Shown here one piece after another: positions 23,701 through 32,469 of a DNA stretch of 32,658 nucleotides. The stretch spans positions 1 through 32,658 of the forward strand of contig NZ_JACIDW010000025.1 in NCBI RefSeq assembly GCF_014196505.1. The letters run 5' to 3'. Within the stretch, counting starts at the first letter, position 1. Every line of letters starts with the position of its first letter. The notes under the pieces are model-generated. The model did no database searches, had not been told where the DNA came from, and worked only from the letters and a program-made list of their open reading frames with translations. A program made the translations under genes and the position numbers. The DNA is from Rhizobium metallidurans (GTDB taxonomy: Bacteria; Pseudomonadota; Alphaproteobacteria; Rhizobiales; Rhizobiaceae).

Positions 23701-23971
23701 GGACGCAGCAAAAAATTGCGATGGGTATCGCTGCAAAGCGAGGCGAGCGCTTACTGTCGCTTAAAGGCCTTAGAAGTCGAGATTGCTCAACTTTTGAGGG
23801 GGGACACCGCCCCACTGGGCTCCTCCTTGAGACGAGCATTAAGCATAGAGCAACAGTGTTGCATTTTGTACTAACCACCAAAAAGCTGGTTAGTCTTTAG
23901 AAGCTTGTTGCTTCCCAAGCGGCTTTTCGCTTTATGGGCGAAATTCAATGTGAAGTGCAATCGAGGGGAAC
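23701..23971. other. AT-richer intergenic region before the J-domain gene
   Basis: No gene is supported; a 70-codon minus-strand frame here has no recognisable features. The stretch contains two small inverted repeats, CAACA-G-TGTTG at 23851-23861 and the hairpin at 23870-23894. GAGGGG at 23963-23968 is the ribosome site of the next gene. Composition shifts to lower GC from about 23840 on, marking the probable edge of acquired DNA. Confidence 0.55.
23870..23894. repeat. Perfect 8-bp inverted repeat
   Basis: ACTAACCA (23870-23877) and TGGTTAGT (23887-23894) pair perfectly over a 9-nt loop; CTTT follows on the plus strand. It could be a weak terminator or an operator about 80 bp upstream of the J-domain gene. 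Confidence 0.5.
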
Positions 23972-25297
23972 ATGTCGGACAATGATCCACAAGGCTTGTA
24001 TAGGGCTCTGGGAGTGCAATCATCCGCTACTGCTGAAGAAATCAAGAGCGCCTACAGGAAGCTTGCCAAGGAAACCCATCCGGACACTTCACAGCATGCA
24101 TCCAGTGAAAAATTCCACAGTATTTCTGCCGCCTACGAAATTCTAAACGATCCTATCCGTAGAGCGGAATATGACAGCTCCGCGTATCGAGCCTCTGCGC
24201 AGGAGGCAAAGGCGCGAGCTATAGATCCTATTTGTTGCTCTCGCTGCGGACAGGTCACTGCGCAGCCGCGCTATGTTGTGTTCTTCCGTGTTTATAGTTT
24301 TGTCGTCATGACAACGCGCCGCCCTATACAAGGCATTTTCTGTGCAAGCTGCGCGAAAAAGGAGGGCTTGAAATCCTCAATTATTACCTTGGTCACAGGT
24401 TGGTGGGGTGCGCCTTGGGGGCCGATCTATTCAATCGGGTCAATCCTCAGCAACGGCTTCGGCGGCAAGCACGAACGCTCTTCGGACGAGGGTATGATCT
24501 GGTACAACGCCCTTGCGTTTCTTTCCCGTGGGAATCTGCAACTGTCATACGCCCTTGCTATGCAGTCCAGAAAGACATTGAACAAGGACATCGCAAAGGA
24601 TGCCATCGAACTTATTGCCCAGCTTGAAAAGGCAGGAGTTGATACCCGGCAAGGCAAGCTAAGAAATCCATGGCGTACGTCGATGCTGTACCGGGCAGGT
24701 CATTTGCTCATGGCCTTTGCCCTCCCCGGCACGCTGGCTTTGGCCATCTTTGCAAGCACGCAAGGCAGTCGGGCGAGCACTAGTTACAACGGAAGTCGTC
24801 TGTACTCCTCCCCTCCGTCTTCGGCCCAGTACCAGCCGAGCGTACAAAAGGCGATTGTGACGCCCAATGTGCCTAAATGCGCAAACGTTCCATATAGCGG
24901 GCAGCTATTGGGACCGAACAGGCTTTCAACTACGGACGGTCATTCGCTGGAAATACGCAACGGTTCCAGCGGCAACGCCATCATCAAGGTACGAGCGGAA
25001 CTGTCTGGAGCAGTGGTTGCGGCATTCTTCGTACGCAGTAGTCAAACCGCACAGATTACCGGCATTCCTGATGGGCGTTACACTGTGCAATATGCTTTCG
25101 GCGATGCGCTTGACGTCAGTTGCAGACGTTTCGTGCAGCTTGATGGCGCGGGTCAATTCCCTGGCGTTGAAACACTCCAGACAGAACAAACGGCGACCCA
25201 GATCATTACGCAGGTCTTGTCCTATACCTTATATGCCGTACCCGCTGGAAACGTCACGCCGCAGAGCATCTCGGCTCAGGATTTCGAGCGCCAGTAG
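23972..25297 (+). CDS. J-domain protein with Cys pairs and a membrane span
   Basis: The 441-residue product begins with a J domain (about 9-68) containing HPD at 36-38, so it should stimulate an Hsp70. Two Cys pairs follow, CCSRC (88-92) and CASC (124-127), spaced like a zinc ribbon interrupted by a hydrophobic hairpin. A Gly/Trp-rich hydrophobic region lies at about 135-165 and a strong membrane span at about 238-260. The remainder (about 270-441) is Ser/Thr/Gln-rich, beta-like, and lacks known motifs. It is not DnaJ itself, which has a Gly/Phe region and four CxxCxGxG repeats. The ATG at 23972 has GAGGGG 3-4 nt upstream. GC content and codon use are visibly lower than in neighbours, which suggests transfer. 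Hsp70 partner and client are unknown. Confidence 0.82.
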   Translation: MSDNDPQGLYRALGVQSSATAEEIKSAYRKLAKETHPDTSQHASSEKFHSISAAYEILNDPIRRAEYDSSAYRASAQEAKARAIDPICCSRCGQVTAQPRYVVFFRVYSFVVMTTRRPIQGIFCASCAKKEGLKSSIITLVTGWWGAPWGPIYSIGSILSNGFGGKHERSSDEGMIWYNALAFLSRGNLQLSYALAMQSRKTLNKDIAKDAIELIAQLEKAGVDTRQGKLRNPWRTSMLYRAGHLLMAFALPGTLALAIFASTQGSRASTSYNGSRLYSSPPSSAQYQPSVQKAIVTPNVPKCANVPYSGQLLGPNRLSTTDGHSLEIRNGSSGNAIIKVRAELSGAVVAAFFVRSSQTAQITGIPDGRYTVQYAFGDALDVSCRRFVQLDGAGQFPGVETLQTEQTATQIITQVLSYTLYAVPAGNVTPQSISAQDFERQ

Positions 25298-25318
25298 GTA
25301 GCGTAACGTCGACGTTAA

Positions 25319-25362
25319 GTGAGCTTGCTGGTCGCCCGTCGTCAGGCACCAGTTAAGCTCAC
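25319..25362. terminator. Long hairpin between the J-domain gene and glpK
   Basis: GTGAGCTT (25319-25326) pairs with AAGCTCAC (25355-25362), inside it CTGGT (25328-25332) with ACCAG (25348-25352), then GCC with GGC: 16 pairs with small bulges. The glpK stop codon (25361-25359) lies inside the stem. A separate 14-bp perfect palindrome, TAACGTCGACGTTA, sits at 25304-25317. There is no T-run, but placement between convergent genes fits a two-way terminator. Confidence 0.6.
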
Positions 25363-26852
25363 CCCTCGCTCAACGTCCGCTTCACCGCGCTCCGCCAACC
25401 CTTCAGCTTCGCCGCCCGGGTCTTTTCGTCCATGGCAGGCTCGAAGCGGTTGTTGCGCTTCCAGTTCCTGGCGAAGGCCGCCTTGTCGGGCCAGACGCCC
25501 GCACGGCTGCCGGCGAGCCAGGCAGCGCCCAGCGCCGTGGTCTCCAGGATCACGGGGCGGTCGACGGGGGCGTCGAGAATGTCGGCCAGCCGCTGCATCG
25601 TCCAGTCGGAGGCAACCATGCCGCCATCGACGCGCAGCACCGTCTCGTCGACACCGCCCTTCCAGTCCTTGTGCATGGCATCCAGCAGGTCGCGCGACTG
25701 GTAGCAGACGGCTTCGAGCGCCGCGCGCGCGAACTCCTTCGGGCCGCTGTTGCGCGTCAGGCCGAAGATCGCGCCGCGAGCGTTCGCGTCCCAGTGCGGC
25801 GCGCCGAGCCCCGTGAAGGCGGGGACCAGATAGACCTCCTGCGAGGGATCGGCGGCATCGGCGAGTTCGCCGGTCTTCGACGCGCTGTCGATGATCCCCA
25901 GCCCGTCGCGCAGCCACTGCACGGCCGCACCCGCGATGAAGATCGAACCTTCGAGCGCATAGGTCGTCTCACCGTCCAGCCGGTAGGCGATCGTTGTCAG
26001 CAGCCGGTTTTTCGAGCGCACCATGTCGGCGCCGGTGTTGAGCACGGCGAAGCAGCCGGTGCCGTAGGTGGATTTCATCATGCCCGGCTCGAAGCAGGCC
26101 TGCCCGATCGTCGCCGCGTGCTGATCGCCGGCCACGCCCAGGATCGGGATCACGGCGCCGAAGATGTCCGCCTCGGTGACGCCGAAATCGGCCGCGCAAT
26201 CCTTGACCTCCGGCAGCATCGCCGAGGGAACGCGCAGGATCTCCAGGAGATCCCTGTCCCATTCGTTCTCGGCGATGTTGTACATCAGCGTCCGCGACGC
26301 ATTGGTGGCATCGGTCACGAAGCTCTTGCCGCCGGTGAGCCGCCAGATCAGAAATGTGTCGATCGTGCCGAAGCAGAGCTCGCCCTTGGCAGCCCTCGCC
26401 CTCGCCCCCTTCACATTGGCCAGCATCCAGGAAAGCTTTGTGCCGGAGAAATAGGGGTCGAGCAGCAGGCCGGTCTTCCTGGTGAAGGTCCGCTCCAGAT
26501 CCTGCTTCTTCAGCTTGTCGCAATAGCTGGCGGTGCGCCGGTCCTGCCAGACGATGGCGTTGTGGATCGGCTTGCCGCTCTCGCGCTCCCAGACGACAAC
26601 CGTCTCGCGCTGGTTGGTGATCCCGAGCGCCGCGATGTCCTTGGCGCTGATCTTCGCCTCGCGGATCGCCATCTTGATGGTCGAGACGACGGAACCCCAG
26701 ATCTCCTCCGGATCGTGTTCGACCCAGCCCGATTGCGGATAGATCTGCGTGAACTCCTTCTGGCCCGCCCCGGCGATCCTCATCTCGCCAGCGAACACGA
26801 TCGCCCGCGTCGACGTCGTCCCCTGGTCGATCGCCAGAACATACCCCGCCAT
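25359..26852 (-). CDS. glpK: Glycerol kinase
   Basis: GlpK makes glycerol 3-phosphate from glycerol and ATP, trapping glycerol in the cell. The 497-residue length is normal for the FGGY family. Landmarks are AIDQGTTSTRA (phosphate-binding loop, about 7-17), NQRETVVVWERE (about 80-91), the FGGY-type stretch from GVAGDQHAATIGQ to STYGTGCF, and VDGGMVASDW near residue 400. The start is the ATG at 26852: GGGAGG lies 6 nt upstream, whereas an ATG at 26858 abuts it. The gene is divergent from bdhA over 275 bp (26853-27127), where no other gene is seen. No glycerol transporter or GlpD gene is adjacent, which is usual in rhizobia chromosomes that keep uptake genes elsewhere. Confidence 0.97.
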   Translation of the reverse strand: MAGYVLAIDQGTTSTRAIVFAGEMRIAGAGQKEFTQIYPQSGWVEHDPEEIWGSVVSTIKMAIREAKISAKDIAALGITNQRETVVVWERESGKPIHNAIVWQDRRTASYCDKLKKQDLERTFTRKTGLLLDPYFSGTKLSWMLANVKGARARAAKGELCFGTIDTFLIWRLTGGKSFVTDATNASRTLMYNIAENEWDRDLLEILRVPSAMLPEVKDCAADFGVTEADIFGAVIPILGVAGDQHAATIGQACFEPGMMKSTYGTGCFAVLNTGADMVRSKNRLLTTIAYRLDGETTYALEGSIFIAGAAVQWLRDGLGIIDSASKTGELADAADPSQEVYLVPAFTGLGAPHWDANARGAIFGLTRNSGPKEFARAALEAVCYQSRDLLDAMHKDWKGGVDETVLRVDGGMVASDWTMQRLADILDAPVDRPVILETTALGAAWLAGSRAGVWPDKAAFARNWKRNNRFEPAMDEKTRAAKLKGWRSAVKRTLSEG

Positions 26853-27127
26853 TGTCATCCTCCCATGAACCGCTTCGGAGGGAATGAATAATGCAGGCAA
26901 ACGAATGTGAAAAGAAATTAAAGTGAAATTTGTTTGGGCGGTTGGTTGTGGGTGTTGCTGGCTTCAGGATGCCATCACCGTTGCATTCCGGGCACGTCCC
27001 CTCCGCACGACGGGAATGGCTCTCCCGGCCACAATGCCGCACCGCGACGCGCGCCCCCAATTGCCAGCCCAACCGATTCCGGACTAGGCTCCCCTTCACC
27101 GCGTCGCAGGACAAATCGGAGAACCTC

Positions 27128-27904
27128 ATGGCCAGAACAGTCGTCGTCACCGGATCTACCAGCGGCATCGGGCTGGCGATCGCCACCGCATTCGCCGGCA
27201 AGGGTGACAACATCGTCCTCAACGGCTTCGGAAAGCCCGAGGAAATCAAGGGCATAACCGAACGGCTTGAAGCACTCTCCAAAGCCGGCGCCATCCATCA
27301 TCCGGCCGACATGACCAAACCGGACGAGATCGTCGATCTCATCGCCACCGCGGCCAAGACCTTCGGCGGCGTCGACGTGCTGGTCAACAATGCCGGCATC
27401 CAGCATGTCGAGAAGATCGAGGATTTCCCGATCGACAAGTGGGACCAGATCATCGCGATCAATCTCTCCAGCGCGTTTCACACGATGCGTGCGGCGATCC
27501 CGCTGATGAAGGAGAAGAAGCACGGGCGCATCATCAACATCGCCTCGGCGCACGCCCTTGTCGCCTCGCCGTTCAAATCCGCCTATGTCGCGGCAAAGCA
27601 TGGTATACTCGGCCTGACGAAGACGGCGGCGCTCGAACTTGCCGAAACGGGCGTCACCGTCAACGCCATTTGCCCGGGATACGTGCTGACCCCGCTGGTG
27701 GAAAAGCAGATCCCGGACACGGCGAAGGCCCGCGGAATGACCGAGGAACAGGTCAAGACCGAGGTGATCCTGAAGGCGCAGCCGACGCATGAATTCGTCA
27801 AGGCCGAGGAGATCGGCGCTTTGGCGCTTTATCTCGCCAGCCACGAGGCCCGCCAGGTGACAGGAACCCACATCTCGATTGACGGGGGCTGGACGGCGGC
27901 ATAA
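27128..27904 (+). CDS. bdhA: D-3-hydroxybutyrate dehydrogenase
   Basis: BdhA oxidises D-3-hydroxybutyrate to acetoacetate with NAD, a step in use of polyhydroxybutyrate stores. The 258-residue short-chain dehydrogenase has the nucleotide-binding TGSTSGIG (8-15), NNAG motif, and catalytic Ser140, Tyr153 and Lys157 (YVAAK). The C-terminal half with AICPGYVLTPLVEKQI and the ending THISIDGGWTAA fit 3-hydroxybutyrate dehydrogenases. GGAG lies 7 nt before the ATG at 27128; the longer frame upstream is not family-like. In Sinorhizobium meliloti bdhA is the first gene of an operon with xdhA2 and xdhB2, and the same order is seen here with a 33-nt gap to xdhA. Confidence 0.95.
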   Translation: MARTVVVTGSTSGIGLAIATAFAGKGDNIVLNGFGKPEEIKGITERLEALSKAGAIHHPADMTKPDEIVDLIATAAKTFGGVDVLVNNAGIQHVEKIEDFPIDKWDQIIAINLSSAFHTMRAAIPLMKEKKHGRIINIASAHALVASPFKSAYVAAKHGILGLTKTAALELAETGVTVNAICPGYVLTPLVEKQIPDTAKARGMTEEQVKTEVILKAQPTHEFVKAEEIGALALYLASHEARQVTGTHISIDGGWTAA

Positions 27905-27937
27905 CCATTTAAAATAAAGAGAAAAACCGGGAACGAC

Positions 27938-29404
27938 ATGAACGACAGCATCCGCTTTATCCTGAACGGCGAAGACGTCGCGCTGAAGGACGTCAAGCCT
28001 ACCGAGACGCTTCTCGATTTCCTGCGGCTGAAGCGCCGGCTGACGGGCACGAAGGAAGGATGCGCCGAGGGCGACTGCGGCGCCTGCACGGTTCTGGTCG
28101 GCCGACTGATCGACGGCAAGTTGCACTATGAATCCGTCAATGCCTGCATCCGCTTCATCGGCTCGCTGAACGCCACCCATGTCGTCACCGTCGAGCATCT
28201 GGCCGCGAAGGACGGCACGCTGCATCCGGTGCAGCAAGCGATGGTCGACTGTCACGGCTCGCAATGCGGCTTCTGCACCCCCGGCTTCGTCATGTCCATG
28301 TATGGATTGTGGCTTTCGAACAGCAATCCCGATCGCGCCGAGATCGAGAAGGCGTTGCAGGGCAATCTCTGTCGCTGCACCGGCTACGAGCCGATCGTCA
28401 AGGCCGCCGAGCAGGTGGCGAGGACGCGGCCGAGCGCGCTGTTCGACCCGCTGGAGCGCACCCGCTCCGACATCGTCGCAAGATTGTGGGCGATGCAGGG
28501 ATCGGGCACCATCTCGATCACCTCGGGCGAAGACCGCCTGCTGGTGCCGGGCTCGCTGGAAGCACTGGCACGCATTCTGGCCGACGAGCCGAAGGCGACC
28601 ATCGTCGCCGGCTCGACCGATGTCGGCCTGTGGGTGACCAAGCAGATGCGGGCGCTGAACCCGGTGGTCTTCATCAACCATCTGCAGGAATTGCAGACGA
28701 TCACCTCTGGTGAAGGCGGCATCACCATCGGCGCCGGCGTGACCTATACCCGCGCCTTCGAGACCATTGCTAGCAAGGTCCCGACGCTTGGGCGGCTGAT
28801 CACCCGCATCGGCGGCGAGCAGGTGCGCAACATGGGTACGATCGGCGGCAACATCGCCAACGGCTCGCCGATCGGCGACAGCCCGCCGCCGCTGATCGCG
28901 CTCGGCGCCACCGTCAAGCTGCGCTCGACGGAGGGCACGCGCATGCTGCGGCTGGAGGATTATTTCATCGACTACGGCAGGCAGGACCGCCGCCCCGGCG
29001 AGTTCGTCGAGAGCCTCTTCGTGCCCTACCCGGCCGAAGACACGCATTTCGCCGTCTACAAGATCACCAAGCGCCGCGACGAGGACATCACCGCCGTGCT
29101 CGGCGCCTTCTATCTGACGCTGGATGAACAGGGCGACGTCAACGACGTGAGAATAGCCTTCGGCGGCATGGCCGGCACGCCCAAGCGCGCCCGCGCCGTC
29201 GAAAACGAACTCATCGGCCGGCCGTGGAATGAGGAGACGATCGAGGCGGTAAGAGATGCCTTCGACACCGACTTCCAGCCGCTTTCCGATTGGCGGGCGA
29301 CGGCTGAGTACCGACAGCTGACGGCGAAGAATTTGCTGACGCGGTTTTATCTGGAGACGACGGGTGCGCCTGCGGAGTTGCGGCGGTTCGAGGAGGTGGC
29401 GTGA
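27938..29404 (+). CDS. xdhA: Xanthine dehydrogenase small subunit (FeS/FAD)
   Basis: The 488-residue subunit carries the electron-transfer part of xanthine dehydrogenase, which oxidises hypoxanthine and xanthine to urate. The N-terminal plant-type 2Fe-2S domain has Cys42, Cys47, Cys50 and Cys70; the second 2Fe-2S domain has Cys110, Cys113, Cys145 and Cys147 (QCGFCTPGF and LCRCTG). The FAD-binding domain starts near residue 195, with IVAGSTDVGLW and IGGNIANGSPIGDSPPPL. All cluster ligands are present. It lies 33 nt after bdhA, and a 238-nt gap with a palindromic element separates it from xdhB. Confidence 0.96.
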   Translation: MNDSIRFILNGEDVALKDVKPTETLLDFLRLKRRLTGTKEGCAEGDCGACTVLVGRLIDGKLHYESVNACIRFIGSLNATHVVTVEHLAAKDGTLHPVQQAMVDCHGSQCGFCTPGFVMSMYGLWLSNSNPDRAEIEKALQGNLCRCTGYEPIVKAAEQVARTRPSALFDPLERTRSDIVARLWAMQGSGTISITSGEDRLLVPGSLEALARILADEPKATIVAGSTDVGLWVTKQMRALNPVVFINHLQELQTITSGEGGITIGAGVTYTRAFETIASKVPTLGRLITRIGGEQVRNMGTIGGNIANGSPIGDSPPPLIALGATVKLRSTEGTRMLRLEDYFIDYGRQDRRPGEFVESLFVPYPAEDTHFAVYKITKRRDEDITAVLGAFYLTLDEQGDVNDVRIAFGGMAGTPKRARAVENELIGRPWNEETIEAVRDAFDTDFQPLSDWRATAEYRQLTAKNLLTRFYLETTGAPAELRRFEEVA

Positions 29405-29435
29405 TGGGCTATGATATGTACCGTTGTGCCGTGCA

Positions 29436-29560
29436 GCCCCCTCATCCGACCCTTCGGGCCACCTTCTCCCCTATGGGGCGAAGGGAAGATGGAGCGAGCG
29501 GCCCACCCCAAGTCTCTTCTCCCCACCGGGGAGAAGGTGCCGGCAGGCGGATGAGGGGGC
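29436..29560. repeat. RIME-like palindromic element inside the xdh operon, copy C
   Basis: The ends are inverted copies starting GCCCCCTCATCCG (left, 29436) and mirrored at 29560. Internal palindromes include CTTCTCCCC...GGGG-type arms at about 29463-29482 and TTCTCCCCACCGGGGAGAA at 29517-29535. The core GCGAGCGGCC and GTGCCGGCAGGC relate it to copies A and B. Confidence 0.85.
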
Positions 29561-29642
29561 CACTCGGCACAACGCTCACCCCCATCGGCACGCCCTCAAT
29601 AATCCCCCACCCCCAAACACCCACCACAGGAGGCAACCCCTG

Positions 29643-31985
29643 ATGGACAAGTCTGCCTTCCCCGACCCCACCTTCGTCATATCGGGCCCGATGCACGCCT
29701 CGCGCCGCCACGACAGCGCCCACAAGCACGTCACCGGCACGGCCGACTACATCGACGACCTTCCGGAACCATCCGGCCTGCTCCACGGCGCGCTCGGCCT
29801 GTCGGACCGGGCGCATGCCGAGATCGTCGGCATGGACCTTTCCGAGGTCGCCGCCACGCCGGGCGTCGTCTGGGTCTTCACCGGCAAGGACGTACCTGGG
29901 ATCAACGACGTCAGCTCCAACGGCAGCCACGACGAGCCGCTGCTGGCCGAAACAAAAGTCGAATTCCACCAGCAGCCGATCTTCGCGGTGATCGCCGAGA
30001 CCCGCGACATCGCGCGGCGCGCCGCCCGCAAGGCGAAGATCGAATATCGCGACCTCGCCCACTGGAGTGACATCGACGGCGCGCTGGAAAACGGCGGCGC
30101 GCTGGTCACCAGCCCGATGACGCTGAGCCGCGGCGAGGCGAAGAGCGAGATGGCAAACGCCGCCCGCCGGCTGAAGGGCCGGATGCGGATCGGCGGCCAG
30201 GAGCACTTCTATCTCGAAGGCCAGATCGCGATGGCCATCCCCGGCGAGGACGACGAGGTCACGGTTTGGTCCTCGACGCAGCATCCGAGCGAGATCCAGC
30301 ATATCGTCGGCCATGTGCTGAACATCCCCTCCAACGCCGTGACGGTGAACGTGCGCCGCATGGGCGGCGGCTTCGGCGGCAAGGAAACGCAGGGCAACCA
30401 GTTCGCGGCGCTAGCCGCCATCGCCGCCAAGAAGCTGAAACGATCAATCAAGTTCCGGCCCGACCGCGACGAGGACATGGCGGCCACCGGCAAGCGCCAT
30501 GACTTCATGGTCGACTACGAAGTCGGCTTCGACGAGGAAGGCCGGATCCACGCGGTCGACGCCACCTATGCGGCCCGCTGCGGCTTCTCGTCGGATCTGT
30601 CGGGCCCGGTCACCGACCGCGCGCTGTTTCATGCAGACTCGAGCTATTTCTACCCGCATGTGCATCTGACCTCGAAGCCGCTCAAGACCCACACGGTCTC
30701 CAACACCGCCTTTCGCGGCTTCGGCGGGCCGCAGGGCATGCTGGGCGCCGAGCGTTTCATCGAGGAGATCGCCTATGCCGTCGGCAAGGACCCGCTCGAT
30801 ATCAGAAAACTGAATTTCTACGGAAAGCCTGGCTCCGGCCGCACGCTGACGCCGTATCACCAGGAGGTCGAGGACAGCATTCTGGAGCGGATCGTCGGCG
30901 AGCTCGAGGAGAGCGCCGACTACCAAGCGCGACGCCGAGAGATCATCGAATTCAACCGCGACAGCCGTTACATCAAAAAGGGCATCGCGCTGACGCCGGT
31001 GAAGTTCGGCATTTCCTTCACGCTGACCGCCTTCAACCAGGCCGGCGCCCTCGTTCATGTCTACCAGGACGGCTCGATCCACCTGAACCACGGCGGCACC
31101 GAGATGGGCCAGGGCCTTTATACGAAGGTGGCGCAGGTTCTGGCCGACAGCTTCCAGATCGATATCGAGCATGTGAAGATCACCGCGACGACCACGGGCA
31201 AGGTGCCCAACACATCCGCCACGGCCGCCTCCTCCGGCACCGATCTCAACGGCATGGCCGCCTATGACGCCGCCCGCCAGATCAAGGAACGCCTCGTCGC
31301 CTTCGCCGCCGAGAAATGGGACGTGCCGGTCTCCGAGATCGCCTTCCTGCCCAACCGGGTGCGCGTCGGCAACCAGGAAATCCCCTTCCCTGATTTCATA
31401 AGGCAGGCCTATTTCGCCCGCGTCCAGCTGTCGGCCGCCGGCTTCTACAAGACCCCGAAGATCCACTGGGACCGCGCCGCCGGAAAGGGCACGCCCTTCT
31501 ATTACTACTCCTATGGCGCTTCCTGCACCGAGGTCTCGATCGACACGCTGACCGGCGAATATCTGATCGACCGCACCGACATCCTCCACGACGTCGGCCG
31601 CTCGCTGAACCCTGCGATCGACATCGGCCAGGTCGAGGGCGCCTTCGTGCAGGGCATGGGCTGGCTGACGACGGAAGAGCTCTGGTGGGACGCCAAGGGG
31701 CGCCTGCGCACCCACGCCCCCTCCACCTACAAGATCCCGCTGGCTTCGGATCGCCCGAAGATCTTCAACGTCAAGCTGGCCGAATGGTCCGAAAACGCCG
31801 AACACACCATCGGCCGCTCCAAGGCCGTCGGCGAACCACCCTTCATGCTGGCGATCTCGGTGCTGGAGGCGCTGTCGATGGCGGTGGCGAGTGTTGCGGA
31901 TTACAAGGTCTGCCCCAGGCTCGACGCACCGGCGACGCCGGAACGTGTGCTGATGGCGGTCGAGCGGATGAAGGCGGTGGGATGA
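29643..31985 (+). CDS. xdhB: Xanthine dehydrogenase molybdopterin-binding subunit
   Basis: The 780-residue catalytic subunit binds the molybdenum cofactor. Landmarks are MGGGFGGKE at 240-248, AFRGFGGPQG from 356 with the substrate-positioning Arg at 358, TEMGQGLYTKVAQV and the late VGEPPFMLA with catalytic Glu731, which matches Glu730 of the Rhodobacter enzyme. Length is full. The ATG at 29643 follows GGAGG by about 10 nt; the open frame upstream runs through the palindromic element and is not coding. The stop overlaps the start of the next gene (ATGA). The maturation factor XdhC, usually encoded next, is not seen in this window. Confidence 0.97.
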   Translation: MDKSAFPDPTFVISGPMHASRRHDSAHKHVTGTADYIDDLPEPSGLLHGALGLSDRAHAEIVGMDLSEVAATPGVVWVFTGKDVPGINDVSSNGSHDEPLLAETKVEFHQQPIFAVIAETRDIARRAARKAKIEYRDLAHWSDIDGALENGGALVTSPMTLSRGEAKSEMANAARRLKGRMRIGGQEHFYLEGQIAMAIPGEDDEVTVWSSTQHPSEIQHIVGHVLNIPSNAVTVNVRRMGGGFGGKETQGNQFAALAAIAAKKLKRSIKFRPDRDEDMAATGKRHDFMVDYEVGFDEEGRIHAVDATYAARCGFSSDLSGPVTDRALFHADSSYFYPHVHLTSKPLKTHTVSNTAFRGFGGPQGMLGAERFIEEIAYAVGKDPLDIRKLNFYGKPGSGRTLTPYHQEVEDSILERIVGELEESADYQARRREIIEFNRDSRYIKKGIALTPVKFGISFTLTAFNQAGALVHVYQDGSIHLNHGGTEMGQGLYTKVAQVLADSFQIDIEHVKITATTTGKVPNTSATAASSGTDLNGMAAYDAARQIKERLVAFAAEKWDVPVSEIAFLPNRVRVGNQEIPFPDFIRQAYFARVQLSAAGFYKTPKIHWDRAAGKGTPFYYYSYGASCTEVSIDTLTGEYLIDRTDILHDVGRSLNPAIDIGQVEGAFVQGMGWLTTEELWWDAKGRLRTHAPSTYKIPLASDRPKIFNVKLAEWSENAEHTIGRSKAVGEPPFMLAISVLEALSMAVASVADYKVCPRLDAPATPERVLMAVERMKAVG

Positions 31986-32452
31986 ATGAACCGTCCGGCA
32001 CGAGAGAGCTGAGGCATCGCGTGCAGCCGCCCCGTCCCGTCATCACCAAGCGCAGGCCGGGCAAGACCACGCAGGCGCGCCGCTTGCGGCATGATGAGAC
32101 GGATGAGGAACATCAGCTTTGGCGCGATCTGCGCAACCGTGAGCTCCATGGGTACAAATTCGTTCGGCAGGTTCCGATCGGACCTTACATTGCCGACTTT
32201 CTCTGCAGACGCGTGCGCTTGATCGTCGAGATAGACGGCTTCCAGCATGCGGATAGCGAGAGGGATAACAGGCGAACGGACTGGCTGAATATCAACGGCT
32301 ATTCGGTCCTGCGCTTCTGGAACCACGAAATTACGCGGGACCGGCATGCGGTGCTGGAGACGATCTTGGCCGCCGTGGAAGGCCGTATCTTCGTGCGTGA
32401 CGAGGTGTTGCGTTTCTATCCTGCGATCGTTCCGTCAAAGGTGCGCGGTTGA
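31982..32452 (+). CDS. DUF559-family endonuclease-like protein
   Basis: A 156-residue protein with a basic N-terminus and a DUF559 domain at about 40-140. Family landmarks are AR(R/L)LR...T..E..LW..LRNRELHGYKFVRQVPIGPYIADF in landmark form (LWRDLRNREL, FVRQVPIGPYIADF), VEIDGFQH and NGYSVLRFWNHE. The DUF559 fold is related to very-short-patch repair and restriction-like nucleases; activity has rarely been shown. Asp in IADF, and Glu and Asp in VEIDG, would be the metal residues. The ATG at 31982 overlaps the xdhB stop by 4 nt, so it is translated as part of the xdh operon, an odd place for a nuclease. Confidence 0.85.
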   Translation: MNEPSGTRELRHRVQPPRPVITKRRPGKTTQARRLRHDETDEEHQLWRDLRNRELHGYKFVRQVPIGPYIADFLCRRVRLIVEIDGFQHADSERDNRRTDWLNINGYSVLRFWNHEITRDRHAVLETILAAVEGRIFVRDEVLRFYPAIVPSKVRG

Positions 32453-32469
32453 TCTCTCGTTCACACCAC

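Noticed and set aside
23669..23881. 70-codon minus-strand frame upstream of yciI
   Set aside because: Overlaps the yciI promoter, has no ribosome site or recognisable sequence.
26975..29047. 690-codon minus-strand frame opposite bdhA and xdhA
   Set aside because: Shadow of two well-supported genes; no motif.
29404..29643. Small frame starting at the TGATG of the xdhA stop
   Set aside because: Runs through the palindromic element, and is not in frame with xdhB; no protein similarity.
30444..31805. 453-codon minus-strand frame opposite xdhB
   Set aside because: Mirror frame of xdhB without features.
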